Origin: Candidatus Helarchaeota archaeon | Lineage (GTDB): Archaea; Asgardarchaeota; Lokiarchaeia; Helarchaeales; HEL-GB-A | NCBI GenBank assembly: GCA_016840125.1 | Contig: JAEOSY010000405.1 | Location: 1 to 6,554, forward strand | DNA length: 6,554 nucleotides | Direction of reading: 5' to 3' | Shown here: one piece after another, positions 5,514 through 6,554 of the stretch | Layout of the letters: every line of letters starts with the position of its first letter | Numbering within the stretch: position 1 is the first letter of the stretch | Program-made: the position numbers and the translations under genes | The notes under the pieces: model-generated | Databases searched by the model: none | What the model was told of the DNA's origin: nothing | Seen by the model: only the letters and a program-made list of their open reading frames with translations

Positions 5514-5617
5514 ACACGCTCGTTTATCACATTTTCTAGAAACTTTAAGAATAAAAATTATTTAGAAATTTGGTATTACTATTTTCAGTTCATGTAATTA
5601 AATTAGAGGGATTGAAA
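5514..5617. promoter_or_regulatory. Divergent intergenic region between methyltransferase and glycyl radical enzyme
   Basis: This 104-bp AT-rich gap must hold both promoters. AATAA (5550-5554) and TTATT (5558-5562) form a short dyad around AAA. The sequence 5550-5563 is the exact reverse complement of 2534-2547 in the other divergent promoter region. It lies 55-68 bases upstream of the TTG of the glycyl radical gene and could be its TATA-like element. This is suggestive only. Confidence 0.35.
5606..5611 (+). promoter_or_regulatory. Ribosome binding site deciding the TTG start of the glycyl radical enzyme
   Basis: GAGGGA stands 6 bases before TTG 5618. The first in-frame ATG, at 5648, has no such motif and would remove ten residues. 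A second in-frame TTG at 5612 directly abuts the motif and is too close. Confidence 0.6.
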
Positions 5618-6554
5618 TTGACAAGTCGCACTGATTCCTATCGAAAAATGATTTATGAGGCACCTTACGATATTTGCATTGAAAGGGCCAAATTTTATAC
5701 AGAAAGTTACCAAAAAACAGAAGGGTTACATCCATCAGTTCGAGCTGCGAAAGCTCTGGGATATACCTTGAAAAATATGACGATTTACATTCTGGGTCAG
5801 GAGCAAATCGTTGGAAATCGGTCGAGCAAGTTGGTCGCCTCAGTAATCCCCATTGAAAGAGGGGAAATGGCACCTGTTATAAAATTAGATTTAAAAAGGA
5901 TGAAAAAGAGGGAGCATAAACCTTTCCATATAACTAAAGATGACGAAAAATTGCTGAAATCATATTTCAAATATTGGGATGGTAAAACTGTACGAGATAT
6001 GAAAGAAAGGCTTTGGGAGAAACTGGACTTACTTTGGAAAGTTGATATTGGAATTGGCTCATGGATAAGAAAATACAGGCAGTTTGGCTGGCAATGGCTG
6101 AAAGAGTATTATAATCGATTGATTAAGGGGCGGATATTACATGCAGGGGAAGGATTACGGATGCTTGCGACAAATAATCCCAATTTTGTTAATAATGTTT
6201 TTGATACTCAAGGTCATTTGGTAATGGGGCATAATAATATTATACAATGGGGATTTGAGGGACTTAAGCGGCTCGCAGAAGAGCGGCTGGAGCAAGTAAA
6301 TGCTGAATTAAATAATGATACCAATCAATCCAAGGAACTAATTATAGAACCTCTAAATTACTATGAAGAGATACCTGAATCATGGACGCCAACTCAAGCT
6401 TTCCAGTCAAGGTTTTCAAAAGAGAATGGAACTACAGTTGACCATAAAGCATTTCTGGAAGGAGTAATCATATCCGTAGATGCAGCCATTCAATTCATTA
6501 AAAAGTTCGAAAAACTTGCAATAGAGACGGCTGAAACAGCGGATGATCCGGAAC
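5618..6554 (+). CDS. Glycyl radical enzyme, pyruvate formate-lyase family, N-terminal part (partial)
   Basis: The frame stays open for 312 residues to the window edge; family members are about 800 residues long. The N-terminal PFL-domain signature is clear: ICIERAKFYTESYQKTEG (19-36), then HPSVRAAKAL (38-47), and GQEQIVGN (60-67), the segment where the family reads GELIVGN. Further on, GHLVMGHNNIIQWGFEGLKRLAEERL matches the conserved helix region where relatives usually read GHxxxDY, so this copy varies there. The enzyme would act by a Gly radical that forms a thiyl radical on a mid-chain Cys. Both residues lie beyond the window, so the substrate class (pyruvate, choline, diol, aryl acid or other) cannot be told. 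Such enzymes need a radical SAM activase, which is not in this window. The TTG start is chosen from GAGGGA at 5606-5611. It is divergent from the methyltransferase. Confidence 0.88.
   Translation, partial: MTSRTDSYRKMIYEAPYDICIERAKFYTESYQKTEGLHPSVRAAKALGYTLKNMTIYILGQEQIVGNRSSKLVASVIPIERGEMAPVIKLDLKRMKKREHKPFHITKDDEKLLKSYFKYWDGKTVRDMKERLWEKLDLLWKVDIGIGSWIRKYRQFGWQWLKEYYNRLIKGRILHAGEGLRMLATNNPNFVNNVFDTQGHLVMGHNNIIQWGFEGLKRLAEERLEQVNAELNNDTNQSKELIIEPLNYYEEIPESWTPTQAFQSRFSKENGTTVDHKAFLEGVIISVDAAIQFIKKFEKLAIETAETADDPE

Noticed and set aside
5598..5873. 91-residue minus-strand frame
   Set aside because: It is antisense to the well-conserved N-terminus of the glycyl radical enzyme.

Overview
The window looks like accessory chromosomal DNA from an anaerobic, AT-rich archaeon. 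Purine-rich Shine-Dalgarno motifs of the GGTGA/GAGG type precede most starts, GTG and TTG starts are used, a TATA-like TTTATAAA box precedes one gene, and gene ends carry oligo-T rather than classical hairpin terminators. A glycyl radical enzyme, which needs anaerobiosis, a ferredoxin-nitroreductase fusion and a flavodoxin fit an anaerobic redox lifestyle. An Asgard (Lokiarchaeia-like) source is plausible, but that is an inference from gene style, not a proof.

Layout from left to right. Positions 1-309 (+) hold the C-terminal end of a membrane protein whose start lies outside the window. Positions 310-764 form a non-coding gap between two convergent genes. It holds a dense cluster of GTTTAC-centred repeats (12 copies, all in one orientation) and two related imperfect palindromes. 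Next, on the minus strand, is a probable two-gene operon: a ferredoxin-nitroreductase fusion (start 2516) followed 18 bases later by a flavodoxin fused to an NTF2-like domain (1622 to 765). Divergent from this, 68 bp away, is a class I/II aminotransferase of the methionine/kynurenine aminotransferase type (2585-3727, +). A small basic protein built of 17-residue tandem repeats follows (3861-4139, +). It is convergent with an RsmB/NOP2/Sun-type m5C RNA methyltransferase (5513 to 4158, -). Divergent from that, at 5618, is the start of a glycyl radical enzyme that runs off the right edge.

How the genes may work together: the nitroreductase and flavodoxin are likely redox partners moving low-potential electrons between Fe-S clusters and FMN. 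The aminotransferase may share a bidirectional promoter region with them. The methyltransferase is a stand-alone RNA modification gene. No tRNA, rRNA, CRISPR array or transposase gene was seen. The two parts most worth a second look are the 310-764 repeat cluster and the 51-bp-repeat protein at 3861-4139.
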